Below, one piece after another: positions 1 to 8,012 of a stretch of DNA of 44,895 bases. The translations under genes were made by a program, and so were the position numbers. How positions within the stretch are numbered: position 1 is the stretch's first letter; every line of letters begins with the position of its first letter. The notes under the pieces are model-generated. The model was given only the letters and a program-made list of their open reading frames with translations. It was not told where the DNA came from and ran no database searches. Source of the stretch: Terriglobia bacterium (GTDB lineage Bacteria; Acidobacteriota; Terriglobia; Terriglobales; Acidobacteriaceae); the NCBI GenBank assembly GCA_020073395.1, contig JAIQFF010000022.1, forward strand, positions 1 through 44,895, written 5' to 3'.

Positions 1-120
1 TTTTATGACCTGGAGCGGCTGTGGAAGTCAGCCCGGCGAATGGAGCCGGCTGAGCTAGTGGCTGGGCCGGCAAAGCAAAGAAGGGTCCCAGTGCGCGGCT
101 TGAGGACGAAGCGGGCCTGA
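1..120 (+). CDS. rsfS: Ribosomal silencing factor RsfS, C-terminal end only
   Basis: The window opens inside an ORF whose last 39 residues begin FYDLERLWKSA and end at TGA 118-120. This is the typical C-terminus of RsfS, which binds ribosomal protein L14 and blocks subunit joining when nutrients are scarce. The residues after the conserved part form a basic tail. The next gene, 43 nt downstream, is rlmH, the usual neighbour of rsfS in many bacteria, which supports the call. The start lies outside the window. Confidence 0.8.
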   Translation, partial: FYDLERLWKSARRMEPAELVAGPAKQRRVPVRGLRTKRA

Positions 121-163
121 GTCCACTCGGCCCCTCTGGGCTCCTCGTGTCCTCTGTGGTGAA

Positions 164-613
164 ATGCCATTGGTGAAGCTCATAGTTGCGTGGATTGGGA
201 AGACCAGAGAACCCGCCATCCAGTCTCTGACGGATGAATACCTGAAGCGTCTGTCGCACTACGCCGACGTTGAGGGAGTCCCGCTCAGAGACGAGGCGGC
301 TCTGCTGAAGCGATGTGCGCGCCACGCCCGGCCCCGGCACACGCTGGTACTGCTCGACGAACAGGGCAAACAGCTTTCTTCTGAAGAACTGGCAAAATTC
401 CTGGGCGACAATCAGGACCGGAATCCGCTTCCGTTGTTGTTTGCGGTGGGCGCGGCGGACGGTTTCACTGACCAGGCGCGGCAGGCGGCCACGCTGGTAC
501 TCTCCCTGGGCAAGATGACGCTGGCGCACGAGTTGGCGCGGGTGGTCGTGCTGGAGCAACTTTACCGGGCGTTCACCATTCTAAAGGGCCACCCCTATCA
601 CTTGGGACATTGA
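164..613 (+). CDS. rlmH: 23S rRNA (pseudouridine-1915 N3) methyltransferase RlmH
   Basis: This 149-residue protein matches the SPOUT-fold RlmH family, which methylates pseudouridine 1915 in helix 69 of 23S rRNA using SAM on assembled ribosomes. Visible family features are the SAM-site glycine-rich segment FAVGAADGF (about residues 93-101), the segment KMTLAHELARVVVLEQLYRA and the C-terminal HPYHLGH, close to the usual HPYH ending. Length is near the usual 155. The ATG start has only a weak ribosome binding site; a GTG three codons later is an alternative. It follows rsfS, as is common. Confidence 0.93.
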   Translation: MPLVKLIVAWIGKTREPAIQSLTDEYLKRLSHYADVEGVPLRDEAALLKRCARHARPRHTLVLLDEQGKQLSSEELAKFLGDNQDRNPLPLLFAVGAADGFTDQARQAATLVLSLGKMTLAHELARVVVLEQLYRAFTILKGHPYHLGH

Positions 614-737
614 GACCAATTCGGGAATTCAGGCGTGTACCTTCGTGATGTTCCCCCTAGCACTCTGGAAGTCTAGAGTCGAGATGGCAGCAAAGTAACG
701 CTGTGTACTCAGCCCTCCCCTTTAAGGATTGATTGCG

Positions 738-899
738 ATGAAGAATCCATTTGAAGTGTTGAAGACCAAAGAACAGGAAGTCGCCAAAGTCAAGAAAGAG
801 ATCAACGCCCTGCGAGTTACGATTCAGCTGATCGGGGACGAGAAATCGTCCGCTACTGACCACAAAGTTGACCTGCACTCTGTCATCGAAATGCCGTAG
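738..899 (+). CDS. Small charged helical protein, 53 aa
   Basis: A short ORF begins MKNPFEVLKTKEQEV and continues with alternating charged and hydrophobic residues that would form one amphipathic helix or short coiled coil (about residues 3-30), then a polar tail to TAG. AAGGA lies 8-9 nt before the ATG, a good ribosome binding site. I recall similar MNPFEALxxKEQEVxRVKKEI-type peptides as a recurring Acidobacteriota family, but I know no function. It has no signal peptide or membrane segment and stands alone between rlmH and cobO. Confidence 0.65.
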   Translation: MKNPFEVLKTKEQEVAKVKKEINALRVTIQLIGDEKSSATDHKVDLHSVIEMP

Positions 900-940
900 G
901 CCGCAATTCCTCGTTTAGCTTAAGAGCAAACCATCAATGG

Positions 941-964
941 AGCACGGGCGTCCCCGCCCGTGCT
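941..964. repeat. Dispersed hairpin repeat, family C (single copy)
   Basis: A perfect 10-bp inverted repeat with arms AGCACGGGCG and CGCCCGTGCT and loop TCCC. The core ACGGGCG-TCCC-CGCCCGT recurs at 32388-32446 behind the lasso B1 gene. It has no T-tract, so it reads as a REP-like intergenic repeat and not as a clear terminator. Confidence 0.7.
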
Positions 965-1020
965 TACCCATTTGCTCCCAAATTCTGCGTTGCCATCTCA
1001 TTTGGCGTCAGCGTGATGGA

Positions 1021-1048
1021 TGACGCACGAGCGGGGCGCTCGCGCCTA
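1021..1048. repeat. Dispersed hairpin repeat, family B (single copy)
   Basis: It contains CGAGCG-GGG-CGCTCG between GACGCA and CGCC. The same unit occurs as an inverted pair at about 26949-26975 and 27095-27125, upstream of the lasso B2 gene. It lies about 40 bp before cobO. Confidence 0.65.
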
Positions 1049-1085
1049 CATCTGCGGGAACAGGTACAATTAAAGACTCGCCGGT

Positions 1086-1622
1086 ATGCCGGACATCCGC
1101 CGTGGTCTCATCATCGTGAATACCGGCCCGGGCAAGGGCAAGACCACCGCTGCCATGGGCACGGCTTTGCGGGCGGTGGGCCAGGGCATGCGCGTCCTGA
1201 TGCTGCAGTTTTTGAAGGGTTCCTGGCACTACGGAGAACTGGACGCGGTGCAGGCTTTTGGCGACAAGTTCGTCATGAAGCAGATGGGCCGCGGCTTCGT
1301 GAAGGTTGGAGCCGAGAAGCCCGATCCCGAAGACGTCCGCATGGTGGAAGAGGCCTGGGCGGAGGCTGTGACCGCAATCAATTCTGGCGCCTGGGACCTG
1401 GTCATCCTGGATGAGATCAACTACGCCATCAGTTACGGGATGCTTGACCCCGCCAAGGTGGTGGAGACTCTTAAGAGCAAACCTGAGATGGTGCACATTA
1501 TCTTGACCGGGCGAAACGCCCATCCGACAATTGTCGAGGTCGCAGACACGGTGACCGAGATGCGCCAGGTCAAGCATGCCTACGAGAAGGGCGTCATGGC
1601 GCAGAGAGGGATCGAGTACTGA
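1086..1622 (+). CDS. cobO: Cob(I)yrinic acid a,c-diamide adenosyltransferase (CobO/BtuR type)
   Basis: This 178-residue cytosolic enzyme transfers the adenosyl group of ATP to the cobalt of corrinoids, giving adenosylcobalamin forms. The P-loop GPGKGKTT at residues 14-21 and the following TAAMGTALRAVGQG are typical of the CobO/BtuR/CobP family. The segments MLQFLKG, WDLVILDEINYAISYG and ILTGRNAHP are also family hallmarks. Length fits the usual 175-200. No other cobalamin gene lies in the window, so it probably serves corrinoid salvage or is part of a pathway encoded elsewhere. Confidence 0.93.
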   Translation: MPDIRRGLIIVNTGPGKGKTTAAMGTALRAVGQGMRVLMLQFLKGSWHYGELDAVQAFGDKFVMKQMGRGFVKVGAEKPDPEDVRMVEEAWAEAVTAINSGAWDLVILDEINYAISYGMLDPAKVVETLKSKPEMVHIILTGRNAHPTIVEVADTVTEMRQVKHAYEKGVMAQRGIEY

Positions 1623-1623
1623 A

Positions 1624-1724
1624 ATCGTCGTTGGTCGTTGGCCCTTGGTCGTTGGCTTTTCTGCGCCCATGCCGGGCTGGTTGCCTTAGGCCTTGTGGCC
1701 AACGACCAAAGGCCGACGACTGAT
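1624..1724. repeat. Low-complexity tract of GTCGTTG-like units with internal inverted symmetry
   Basis: Repeats of GTCGTTGG follow the cobO stop. The reverse-complement motif (CCAACGACC, CCGACGAC) appears just before accD, so the spacer could fold on itself. Similar tracts flank accD, folC, obgE and rpmA. Confidence 0.55.
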
Positions 1725-1726
1725 TT

Positions 1727-2599
1727 ATGGCGTGGTTTAAGCGACAAGCCGGTGAGCTGGACACTTCGGGCGAGCGCAAGGTCCGCACCGAGGGCTTGTG
1801 GGTGAAGTGTGATACTTGCCGGCAGATCATCTGGAAGAAAGACCTGGAAGAAAACCTCAATGTTTGTCCCAAGTGCGACCGGCATTTCCGGATCGATGCT
1901 CGTACCCGCCTGGCCCAGCTTCTGGATGACAACGAGTACGAGGTTTCCGACTCCAACCTGACTTCCACCGACCCGCTGAAATTCGTGGACCTCAAGGCGT
2001 ACTCGGCGCGGCTCAAACAGGCGCAGGCCGACACCGGGCTGAAAGACGCGGTGATCAACGCCCGCGGCAAACTCAATGGGCGTACTGTAATCGTCAGTTC
2101 GATGGAGTACGCGTTCATCGGTGGAAGCATGGGAGCGGTGGTAGGCGAGGCCATTACCCGGGCCATTGAGCAGGCGACCGAAACCAGAGTGCCCATCGTT
2201 ATCGTTTCTGCTTCGGGCGGAGCCCGCATGATGGAAGGCGTGATCAGCCTCATGCAACTGGCCAAGATCTCGGCCGCCCTGGCGCGCCTGGATGAAGCCA
2301 AGGTGCCCTTTATTTCGGTCTTGACCGACCCGACCACGGGAGGCGTGACCGCTTCTTTCGCCATGCTTGGCGACCTGAATATCGCCGAGCCCGGAGCTTT
2401 GATAGGTTTCGCGGGTCCCCGGGTGATCGAACAGACGATTCGCCAGAAGCTTCCTCAGGGCTTCCAGCGGAGCGAATTTCTGCTGGAGCATGGCATGCTG
2501 GATGCCGTGGTACACAGGCGGCAGCTGAAGTCGCATATTTCGCGGGCGTTGGATTTCATGGACCAGACGTCAGTCGTCGGTCGTCAGACTTCCGCTTAA
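1727..2599 (+). CDS. accD: Acetyl-CoA carboxylase carboxyltransferase subunit beta
   Basis: AccD with AccA transfers the carboxyl group from carboxybiotin to acetyl-CoA, giving malonyl-CoA for fatty acid synthesis. The N-terminal zinc ribbon is visible as C28-x2-C31 and C47-x2-C50 (KCDTC, CPKC). The crotonase-like carboxyltransferase domain follows, with GGSMGAVVGE and VSASGGARMMEG. Its 290 residues are normal for the family. The last dozen codons run into a GTCGTCGGTCGTCAG tract, so the tail VVGRQTSA is probably repeat-derived and not conserved. The accD-folC order is common in bacteria. Confidence 0.96.
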   Translation: MAWFKRQAGELDTSGERKVRTEGLWVKCDTCRQIIWKKDLEENLNVCPKCDRHFRIDARTRLAQLLDDNEYEVSDSNLTSTDPLKFVDLKAYSARLKQAQADTGLKDAVINARGKLNGRTVIVSSMEYAFIGGSMGAVVGEAITRAIEQATETRVPIVIVSASGGARMMEGVISLMQLAKISAALARLDEAKVPFISVLTDPTTGGVTASFAMLGDLNIAEPGALIGFAGPRVIEQTIRQKLPQGFQRSEFLLEHGMLDAVVHRRQLKSHISRALDFMDQTSVVGRQTSA

Positions 2600-2772
2600 G
2601 ACCTCAGTGGGCAGTCTTCAGTTCTCGGTTGTCGGTTCCTCCGTCAACCTGCACGCTTCCCCCGTTTGGCCCTCCGGTTTGACATTTCGAGGGCCTGGCC
2701 TCGAAAGCCCAAAGTGGAAGCTGGTACCCTAGGATTTGCTGAAGACCGACGACTACTGAAGACTGACGACTG
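2566..2772. repeat. Low-complexity tract bridging the accD end and the folC start
   Basis: GTCAGTCGTCGGTCGTCAGAC begins inside the last accD codons. The spacer then holds AGTTCTCGGTTGTCGG, and the reverse-complement form GACCGACGACTACTGAAGACTGACGACTG ends exactly at the folC ATG. Consequently folC shows no conventional ribosome binding site. Confidence 0.5.
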
Positions 2773-4137
2773 ATGTCTTCCTACGAAACTGCCATTGCGC
2801 GCATGTTCGCGCTGGGCCACGAACTGGCCCAGATGCCCTCGCACAAGTTCGACCTGGCGCACATGCGAGTCTTGCTCGCAGCGCTGGACCATCCAGAGCA
2901 ACGTTTCCCGAGCGTGCTGATTGCGGGGACGAATGGCAAGGGATCGACTGCGTCGACGCTGGCCTCGATCCTGCAGGCTTCGGGATTGCGTACCGGGCTC
3001 TATACCTCTCCCCACCTGGTGCGAATCAATGAGCGCATACAGATCGGTGGACAGCAGATCGGCGACGACGATTTTGCCCTGGTGCACGATCTGGTTGACC
3101 GTACCGCGGAACGCCTGGTCAGCGAGGGCGAGTTGCCCTGGCATCCCAGTTTTTTCGAGATGCTCACGGCAATTGCATTCGAGCACTTCGCGTGCCGGAA
3201 GGTGGACATCGCGGTGCTCGAGGTTGGCATGGGCGGGCGGCTGGATGCGACCAACGTGGTGGAGCCGCGAGTCAGCGTCATCACCGATATCTCGCTCGAC
3301 CATCAGAAGTTCCTGGGCAACACCGTAGCTGAGATTGCCCGCGAAAAGGTGGGAATCATCCGGCCAGGCGGAACTGTGGTCACACTGCCGCAACAGCCCG
3401 AGGCCAACGATGTGATCGGCAACGCCATCATGGAAATGGAGGCAAAAGCGTTGAATGCTGCAGCTTACGTGCCGCCACTAACGCATGGTTCGGCACATTC
3501 GGAATTCCGTCTGCTTTGCGGCGATACGACGCTCCGCCACACCACTTACTATGCCCTGGAAGTCATGGGCAAACCGATTCTGATTACGTCACGTCTGGTT
3601 GGGCGCCATCAGGTGCGAAACATCGCTTTGGCGATTGCGGCCGCAGCAGAGCTGGGCCAGCAGGGTTTTCCGGTGACCGCCGGTTCGATTGAACGGGGCA
3701 TTCGCGAAACCCACTGGCCGGGACGGTTCCAGGTGATGCCCGCCAGGGGCGGCACACCCGAATATGTGCTCGATGTAGCGCATAACCCGGCCGGAGCATG
3801 GGCGCTGCGCTCCACTCTCTCGGCTTGGTACGCCGACCGTCCTCTGACATTTATCTTTGGCGCCATGCGGGACAAGGCCATCGGAGAGATGGCGGAAATC
3901 CTGTTTCCGCTGGCGGAGCGGGTTATCGCGACCCGCGCCGACAATCCCCGATCGGCTGCGCCCGACGAGATTCGAGAAGCCGCGTCCCGGACTTCGGCCC
4001 GGGTTGAAGAAGCCCCGGATGTAGCTGCTGCCATCAAACTGGCGCGAACTTCAGCCCGGCCGGATGCTGTGGTGGTTATTACCGGATCGATATACATTGT
4101 AGGAGAGGCGATGCGACTGCTCGGGGCGCGCATCTAA
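2773..4137 (+). CDS. folC: Bifunctional folylpolyglutamate synthase / dihydrofolate synthase
   Basis: FolC adds L-glutamate to dihydropteroate and extends the glutamate chain of folates, using ATP. The Mur-ligase-type P-loop GTNGKGST is at residues 52-59, followed by SPHLVRINERI, the folate-binding loop. DVAHNPAG marks the start of the C-terminal glutamate ligase domain. At 454 residues it is slightly longer than the usual 420-440. The ATG is preceded by a low-complexity tract and not a clear ribosome binding site. The next gene starts 7 nt after the stop, suggesting co-transcription. Confidence 0.95.
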   Translation: MSSYETAIARMFALGHELAQMPSHKFDLAHMRVLLAALDHPEQRFPSVLIAGTNGKGSTASTLASILQASGLRTGLYTSPHLVRINERIQIGGQQIGDDDFALVHDLVDRTAERLVSEGELPWHPSFFEMLTAIAFEHFACRKVDIAVLEVGMGGRLDATNVVEPRVSVITDISLDHQKFLGNTVAEIAREKVGIIRPGGTVVTLPQQPEANDVIGNAIMEMEAKALNAAAYVPPLTHGSAHSEFRLLCGDTTLRHTTYYALEVMGKPILITSRLVGRHQVRNIALAIAAAAELGQQGFPVTAGSIERGIRETHWPGRFQVMPARGGTPEYVLDVAHNPAGAWALRSTLSAWYADRPLTFIFGAMRDKAIGEMAEILFPLAERVIATRADNPRSAAPDEIREAASRTSARVEEAPDVAAAIKLARTSARPDAVVVITGSIYIVGEAMRLLGARI

Positions 4138-4143
4138 CAAGCA

Positions 4144-4965
4144 GTGCCATCCGCAAAAACACCTATCGAGATGGACAGCGCGGTGGAGGCGGTCACCCAT
4201 CTGGACTCGCCCCAATCCGCCAAGGCCGCCGCCTCCAGGCGCTACGGATGGCTTAGCCGCCTGCGGTCGTACTTCATCTTCGATCCCCTCATCTGGATGT
4301 ACACCGTCGTCCTGGGAATCATTTCCATTCCGGCTTCATTGTTCGGAAACCAGGGCAGGATTCTGCATGGCTTCGCGCGCTTCTGGTCGAAGCTGATCAT
4401 GAAGACGATTTCCTCGCCTACCAAAGTGGCTGGAATGGAAGCGATCGACACGTCAAAGCCGTATGTTTACGCAGTGAACCATGCTTCCGCGCTGGACATC
4501 CCTATGTTGTATGTGTACCTGCCCTTCGAGTTCCGTATTGCGTTCAAGAAAGAGTTGCTGTCATACCCAATTGTGGGGTGGCACCTCAATCGCTCGGGAC
4601 AAATCTGCGTGGACCAGCAGAACCCGTCGCGGTCGATCGGCAGCATCCGTGCCGCCCTGAAGAGCCTGAAAAGCGGCATGCCGCTGGTCATCTTTCCCGA
4701 AGGCGGCCGCACACCCGATGGCGAGATCAAGCCATTTTTGCCGGGAGCGCTGTTTTTGGCGATCAAGGCACAGGTGGATATCGTGCCGGTGGCCTTGGTT
4801 GGCACCTTCGAACTGCTGCCGATGAACACCTATCACATAAAGTGCCGGCCGTTGGAGATGCGGGTGGGGCAGCCCATTTCGACTGCGGGCTACACCTTGC
4901 GAAACATGGAAGAGCTTTCGGATCGGGTGCACAAGGCTGTGGAGGATTTATACAAGAGCGGCTGA
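4144..4965 (+). CDS. plsC: 1-acyl-sn-glycerol-3-phosphate acyltransferase (PlsC family)
   Basis: This 273-residue membrane-associated enzyme should acylate lysophosphatidic acid to phosphatidic acid. Catalytic motif I (HxxxxD) is NHASALDIP and the glycerophosphate-binding motif is FPEGGRT. Hydrophobic segments near residues 45-65 and around the HX4D motif fit a membrane-bound acyltransferase. The reading starts at GTG 4144; ATG 4171 (MDSAVEAV) is a plausible alternative. It sits 7 nt behind folC and is convergent with obgE. Confidence 0.88.
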   Translation: MPSAKTPIEMDSAVEAVTHLDSPQSAKAAASRRYGWLSRLRSYFIFDPLIWMYTVVLGIISIPASLFGNQGRILHGFARFWSKLIMKTISSPTKVAGMEAIDTSKPYVYAVNHASALDIPMLYVYLPFEFRIAFKKELLSYPIVGWHLNRSGQICVDQQNPSRSIGSIRAALKSLKSGMPLVIFPEGGRTPDGEIKPFLPGALFLAIKAQVDIVPVALVGTFELLPMNTYHIKCRPLEMRVGQPISTAGYTLRNMEELSDRVHKAVEDLYKSG

Positions 4966-5035
4966 CCCATAAAAAAGAAGACTTGTATAAAGCAGATCTT
5001 AGTTTCTAGATCTCAGTTGCCAGTGACGAACTCCC

Positions 5036-6070
5036 CTAGCTGGCGGCATCGGCGGGCTGCATGCGAAGTTCTTCCACTTTTTCCGCGATGGCGTACTTGA
5101 GATCATCAATCCCTTTGCCGGTCACGGCGGAGATGGGGAATAACTCCAGATTTTTCTTCTTGCAGTAGCGTTTGAGCTTGGACAATTTCTCTTTGTTTGC
5201 CACGTCGATCTTGGAGGCCACCATGATCACGGGCTTTTCTTCGAGATGAGCTCCGAAACTGGCCAGTTCTTCGGCGATAACTTCGACATCCTTGACCGGG
5301 TCGGGCCTTCCGCTCGCATCGGAAACATCGACCAGGTGGACGAGCAGGCGGTTGCGCTCAATGTGACGCAGGAACTGCGTGCCCAATCCCGCGCCGGTGT
5401 GCGCGCCTTCGATCAATCCCGGGATATCGGCCACTACGAAACTTTTCTCGTCGGGCGGTTGGCCGACGACTGCCACGCCCAGGTTGGGCTGAAGCGTGGT
5501 AAAGGGATAATCGGCGATCTTGGGGCGAGCCGCCGAGATGCGTGAAATCAGTGTGGACTTGCCCACATTGGGATAGCCGACCAAACCGACGTCGGCAAGC
5601 AGTTTCAGTTCCAGGCGGAAGACGCGCTCTTCGCCGGGGCGTCCCGGCTCGTGCTCGCGCGGGGCCTGATGAGTTGAGGTGGCGAAGCGTGCATTTCCTC
5701 GTCCGCCCCGACCCCCGCAGGCGATGACGATGCGATCGTCCGGGTGCGAGAAGTCGTGAACTTTTTCTCCGGTTTCGTCGTCGTACACGATCGTGCCCAC
5801 CGGGACTTTCAGCAGGACGTTCACACCCTCGCGGCCGGTGCGGTTGGAACCTTCTCCGTGGCGTCCGCGCTGTGCCTTGTATTCCGGATTGAAGCGGAAG
5901 TGCACCAGGGTATTGTGGCGCTCGCTCGACTCCATGATGACGTCGCCGCCCTTGCCGCCGTCTCCTCCCGAGGGACCGCCACGCGGGACGTACTTCTCCC
6001 TGCGGAAGGCCATGCAGCCGTTGCCGCCGTCGCCCGCTTTGACCCGGATTTTTGCCTCGTCGATGAACAT
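5036..6070 (-). CDS. obgE: GTPase ObgE/CgtA
   Basis: Obg is an essential GTPase for 50S subunit maturation and stress control. The glycine-rich Obg fold is visible at residues 1-155 ([24 protein letters not shown]). The G domain follows with P-loop GYPNVGKST (165-173), switch motif [10 protein letters not shown] and SKID. At 344 residues it ends after the G domain and lacks the C-terminal OCT domain, as in many Gram-negative Obg proteins. It follows rplU and rpmA in the classical order. Its leader contains a low-complexity inverted tract and no obvious ribosome binding site. Confidence 0.96.
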   Translation of the reverse strand: MFIDEAKIRVKAGDGGNGCMAFRREKYVPRGGPSGGDGGKGGDVIMESSERHNTLVHFRFNPEYKAQRGRHGEGSNRTGREGVNVLLKVPVGTIVYDDETGEKVHDFSHPDDRIVIACGGRGGRGNARFATSTHQAPREHEPGRPGEERVFRLELKLLADVGLVGYPNVGKSTLISRISAARPKIADYPFTTLQPNLGVAVVGQPPDEKSFVVADIPGLIEGAHTGAGLGTQFLRHIERNRLLVHLVDVSDASGRPDPVKDVEVIAEELASFGAHLEEKPVIMVASKIDVANKEKLSKLKRYCKKKNLELFPISAVTGKGIDDLKYAIAEKVEELRMQPADAAS

Positions 6071-6074
6071 AAAG

Positions 6075-6163
6075 CAGCCGTCAGCCCTGAGCTATCAGCC
6101 GTCAGCAAAACCGTTTCCTGTGGAGAATGTCTCTGAAAGCTGACGGCTGAGAGCTGACAGCTT
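6075..6163. repeat. Low-complexity inverted tract in the obgE leader
   Basis: AGCAGCCGTCAGC, ATCAGCCGTCAGC and the reverse-complement forms GCTGACGGCTGA and GAGCTGACAG flank a 30-bp spacer. The units are imperfect repeats of about 7-8 nt and could pair in the obgE mRNA leader, with one arm next to the start codon. Confidence 0.55.
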
Positions 6164-6167
6164 AGAC

Positions 6168-6203
6168 AAAAAATGCCCCGGCTCCCGCACCGAGGCTTGG
6201 GGC
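6168..6203 (-). terminator. Intrinsic terminator after rpmA
   Basis: On the minus strand a hairpin with outer stem GCCCC/GGGGC (6175-6203) is followed by T6 (6168-6173). It lies between rpmA and obgE, so it would end or attenuate rplU-rpmA transcription before obgE. Confidence 0.7.
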
Positions 6204-6245
6204 CGCAGGTATTTCTTGGGCGACCCTCTTATCGTTATCCGGCTT

Positions 6246-6509
6246 CTACTTCGCTTCCAGGGGTTCGATCATGACGAACTTGCCCATCGAACCCTTGTCG
6301 AGGAATTTGATGCGGCCGCTGATTTTGGCGAAGAGCGTGTCGTCTTTGCCGCGACCGACGTTCAGACCTGGCTTGACCCTCGTACCCCGTTGTCGCACGA
6401 TGATGGTGCCGCCCGGGACGAGTTGTCCGCCAAAAGCCTTGAAGCCTAACCGCTGCGCGTTGGAGTCGCGTCCGTTTCGTGAACTGCCTAGACCTTTTTT
6501 ATGTGCCAT
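6246..6509 (-). CDS. rpmA: 50S ribosomal protein L27
   Basis: At 87 residues this is a full-length bacterial L27, starting [17 protein letters not shown], whose N-terminal tail reaches the peptidyl transferase centre. [11 protein letters not shown] and [16 protein letters not shown] are family signatures. No N-terminal prepeptide of the Firmicutes type is present. Immediately upstream of the ATG is a purine-rich GAAACxAG-type repeat tract in place of a standard ribosome binding site. It is the second gene of rplU-rpmA-obgE. Confidence 0.97.
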   Translation of the reverse strand: MAHKKGLGSSRNGRDSNAQRLGFKAFGGQLVPGGTIIVRQRGTRVKPGLNVGRGKDDTLFAKISGRIKFLDKGSMGKFVMIEPLEAK

Positions 6510-6510
6510 A

Positions 6511-6545
6511 GCTTGGTTTCCAGTTTCTGGTTTCTAGTTTCAAAT
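6511..6545. repeat. GAAACYAG-type tandem tract at the rpmA start
   Basis: On the minus strand, imperfect heptamers (GAAACTA, GAAACCA, GAAACTG, GAAACC) run up to about 5 nt before the rpmA ATG, so the tract occupies the ribosome landing site. Confidence 0.55.
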
Positions 6546-6577
6546 TCGGGTGGCGGTCAGCGCTCCCGGGCAAGATG

Positions 6578-6609
6578 CCCGCCGGACAGCCGGCGGGACG
6601 GCGGCGCTA
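6578..6609. repeat. Dispersed hairpin repeat, family E, touching the rplU stop codon
   Basis: An 8-bp perfect stem CCCGCCGG/CCGGCGGG with loop ACAG is followed by GACGGCGGCGCTAC. The ending GGCGCTAC recurs in the copy at 14437-14508. The TAG stop of rplU (6607-6609, minus) lies inside the repeat edge. Confidence 0.6.
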
Positions 6610-7089
6610 CTTTTTCTTTTTTGGCGCCGACTTTTTTGGCGCCGCTTTTTTAGCTGCTGCCTTCTTTGCCGGACTTTTCGCCGCCTTAGCCTCGGCTTTA
6701 GGGGACTCTTCTACCTCGACCGGACTGACTTTCTTTGGTTTCGCTTCTTTCTTTGGCAGCTCGGGAGCGGAGAATTTCTGTCCGTCGTACGCGATCTCCG
6801 TGATGCGGACCGCCGTATATCCCTGGCGATGTCCGCGCAGTTTCTTGTACTGCTTTTTGCGTTTGTAATGGAAGACCAGAATTTTCGCGCCTCGGCCCTG
6901 CTCCACCACTTCCCCGGTCACAAGCGCCGCGGATTGCGGGCGCGCGATCTGACCGGGTTCGCCGGAGACGGCCAGCACGTCGTTGAACTCGATTTTCCCG
7001 TCGCTGCCGTTACCCTGGTTCTCCAGCCGAATCACATCGCCGGGCGCCACCCGGTACTGTTTACCACCGGCGCGGATGACCGCGTACAT
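6607..7089 (-). CDS. rplU: 50S ribosomal protein L21 with Lys/Ala-rich C-terminal extension
   Basis: L21 binds 23S rRNA in the large subunit. The conserved domain is residues 1-103, starting MYAVIRAGGKQYRV and including KILVFHYKRKKQYKK and GHRQGYTAVRI. The start was placed at 7089 and not at the longer upstream in-frame codon because GGAGG sits just before this ATG and family members begin here. The protein has 160 residues; about 55 C-terminal residues rich in Lys, Ala and Pro (PAKKAAAKKAAPKK) extend beyond the usual length, giving a histone-H1-like basic tail. It is the first gene of rplU-rpmA-obgE. Confidence 0.95.
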   Translation of the reverse strand: MYAVIRAGGKQYRVAPGDVIRLENQGNGSDGKIEFNDVLAVSGEPGQIARPQSAALVTGEVVEQGRGAKILVFHYKRKKQYKKLRGHRQGYTAVRITEIAYDGQKFSAPELPKKEAKPKKVSPVEVEESPKAEAKAAKSPAKKAAAKKAAPKKSAPKKKK

Positions 7090-7436
7090 ACTTATGCCTC
7101 CGTCCAATCTTGTGCCCGTCGCGGCCTGGCGCGATTGCGGGGAACCTGCTGAATTTCCTGTGCTTGCTTTCCGCGTCGGCGCTTTGGGCAACGAATGCGG
7201 GACGGCCCCAGAACGGAGCCGTGAGTACAGGCAAACTGAACCATTTTAGCGTGTGCTGTGGAAAAGCGTCAAACCGGCAACGCAGAGGCAGCGGCTCGGT
7301 TTGAACGATTTCACTCTCGAAGGGACTTCAGTCCCGAAGGATCTGGCGCGCACGGCAACGGTGCCGACCAACATTCCCGCCTTTGAGGTTTTCGGCCACC
7401 TGTGCGACAATTCCTCGCCGCATCGGAGGAACATCA

Positions 7437-7910
7437 ATGTACAAGCGCGTTTTGATCACGTTGTTCTGCATGTTCGCACTCAGCTTTTCTTCTCTTGCCG
7501 CCCCCAAGCCCAAGAAGACACCCGCGTCTGGAGCTCCGGACAACGCCTATCTGCAGAAAATTCTGGATGGATGGAGTGCGGGAAACGCGGCCGCCATGGC
7601 CCAGTACTACGACCACGGCGACTACAACTTCTTCGACATCACTCCCCTGAAGTACGGCAATTGGGCCGAGTACGAGAAGGGCGTAACCGAGCTGTTAAAA
7701 GGGTACAAGAGCATTAAGCTGACGTTGAATGATGATACTCAGGTCCACACCGACGGCAATCTGACCTGGACCACAACCACCGTAAAGGAAGATGCCCTCA
7801 CCACTGCCGGGAAGCGCGAAATGGCCACCTTGCGCTGGACGCTGATCTTTGAAAAGCAGGCGGGCAAGTGGATGATCGTGCACGAGCACATGTCGGAGCC
7901 GTTGCAGTAG
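7437..7910 (+). CDS. Secreted NTF2-like (SnoaL/DUF4440-type) protein
   Basis: A 157-residue protein with a signal peptide (MYKRVLITLFCMFALSFSSLA) and a single NTF2-like cone domain: an initial helix (LQKILDGWSAGNAAAMAQYY), then strands ending WTLIFEKQAGKWMIVHEHMS, which is the family's typical C-terminal strand pair. Such domains can bind small ligands or act as simple enzymes; none is assigned here. GGAGG 8 nt before ATG 7437 supports this start over an in-frame ATG 54 nt upstream. It is divergent from rplU. Confidence 0.75.
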   Translation: MYKRVLITLFCMFALSFSSLAAPKPKKTPASGAPDNAYLQKILDGWSAGNAAAMAQYYDHGDYNFFDITPLKYGNWAEYEKGVTELLKGYKSIKLTLNDDTQVHTDGNLTWTTTTVKEDALTTAGKREMATLRWTLIFEKQAGKWMIVHEHMSEPLQ

Positions 7911-7922
7911 CGGATGTGGAAC

Positions 7923-8012
7923 GCAGATTGAAAATTGCAGATTTCAGATTGCAGATTTCAGATTGCAGAGTGGACAATCGCCGCGACTCGACAAGACTGA
8001 GATCTGCAATTT
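7923..8012. repeat. GCAGATTTCAGATT tandem tract
   Basis: Imperfect tandem copies of a 14-nt unit (CAGATTTCAGATTG, itself two 7-nt halves) follow the NTF2-like gene. An inverted arm (AGATCTGCAATTT) lies next to the end of the TSUP gene. Confidence 0.6.

Noticed and set aside
1580-2536. Minus-strand ORFs over accD
   Set aside because: Shadows of accD; no recognisable protein features.
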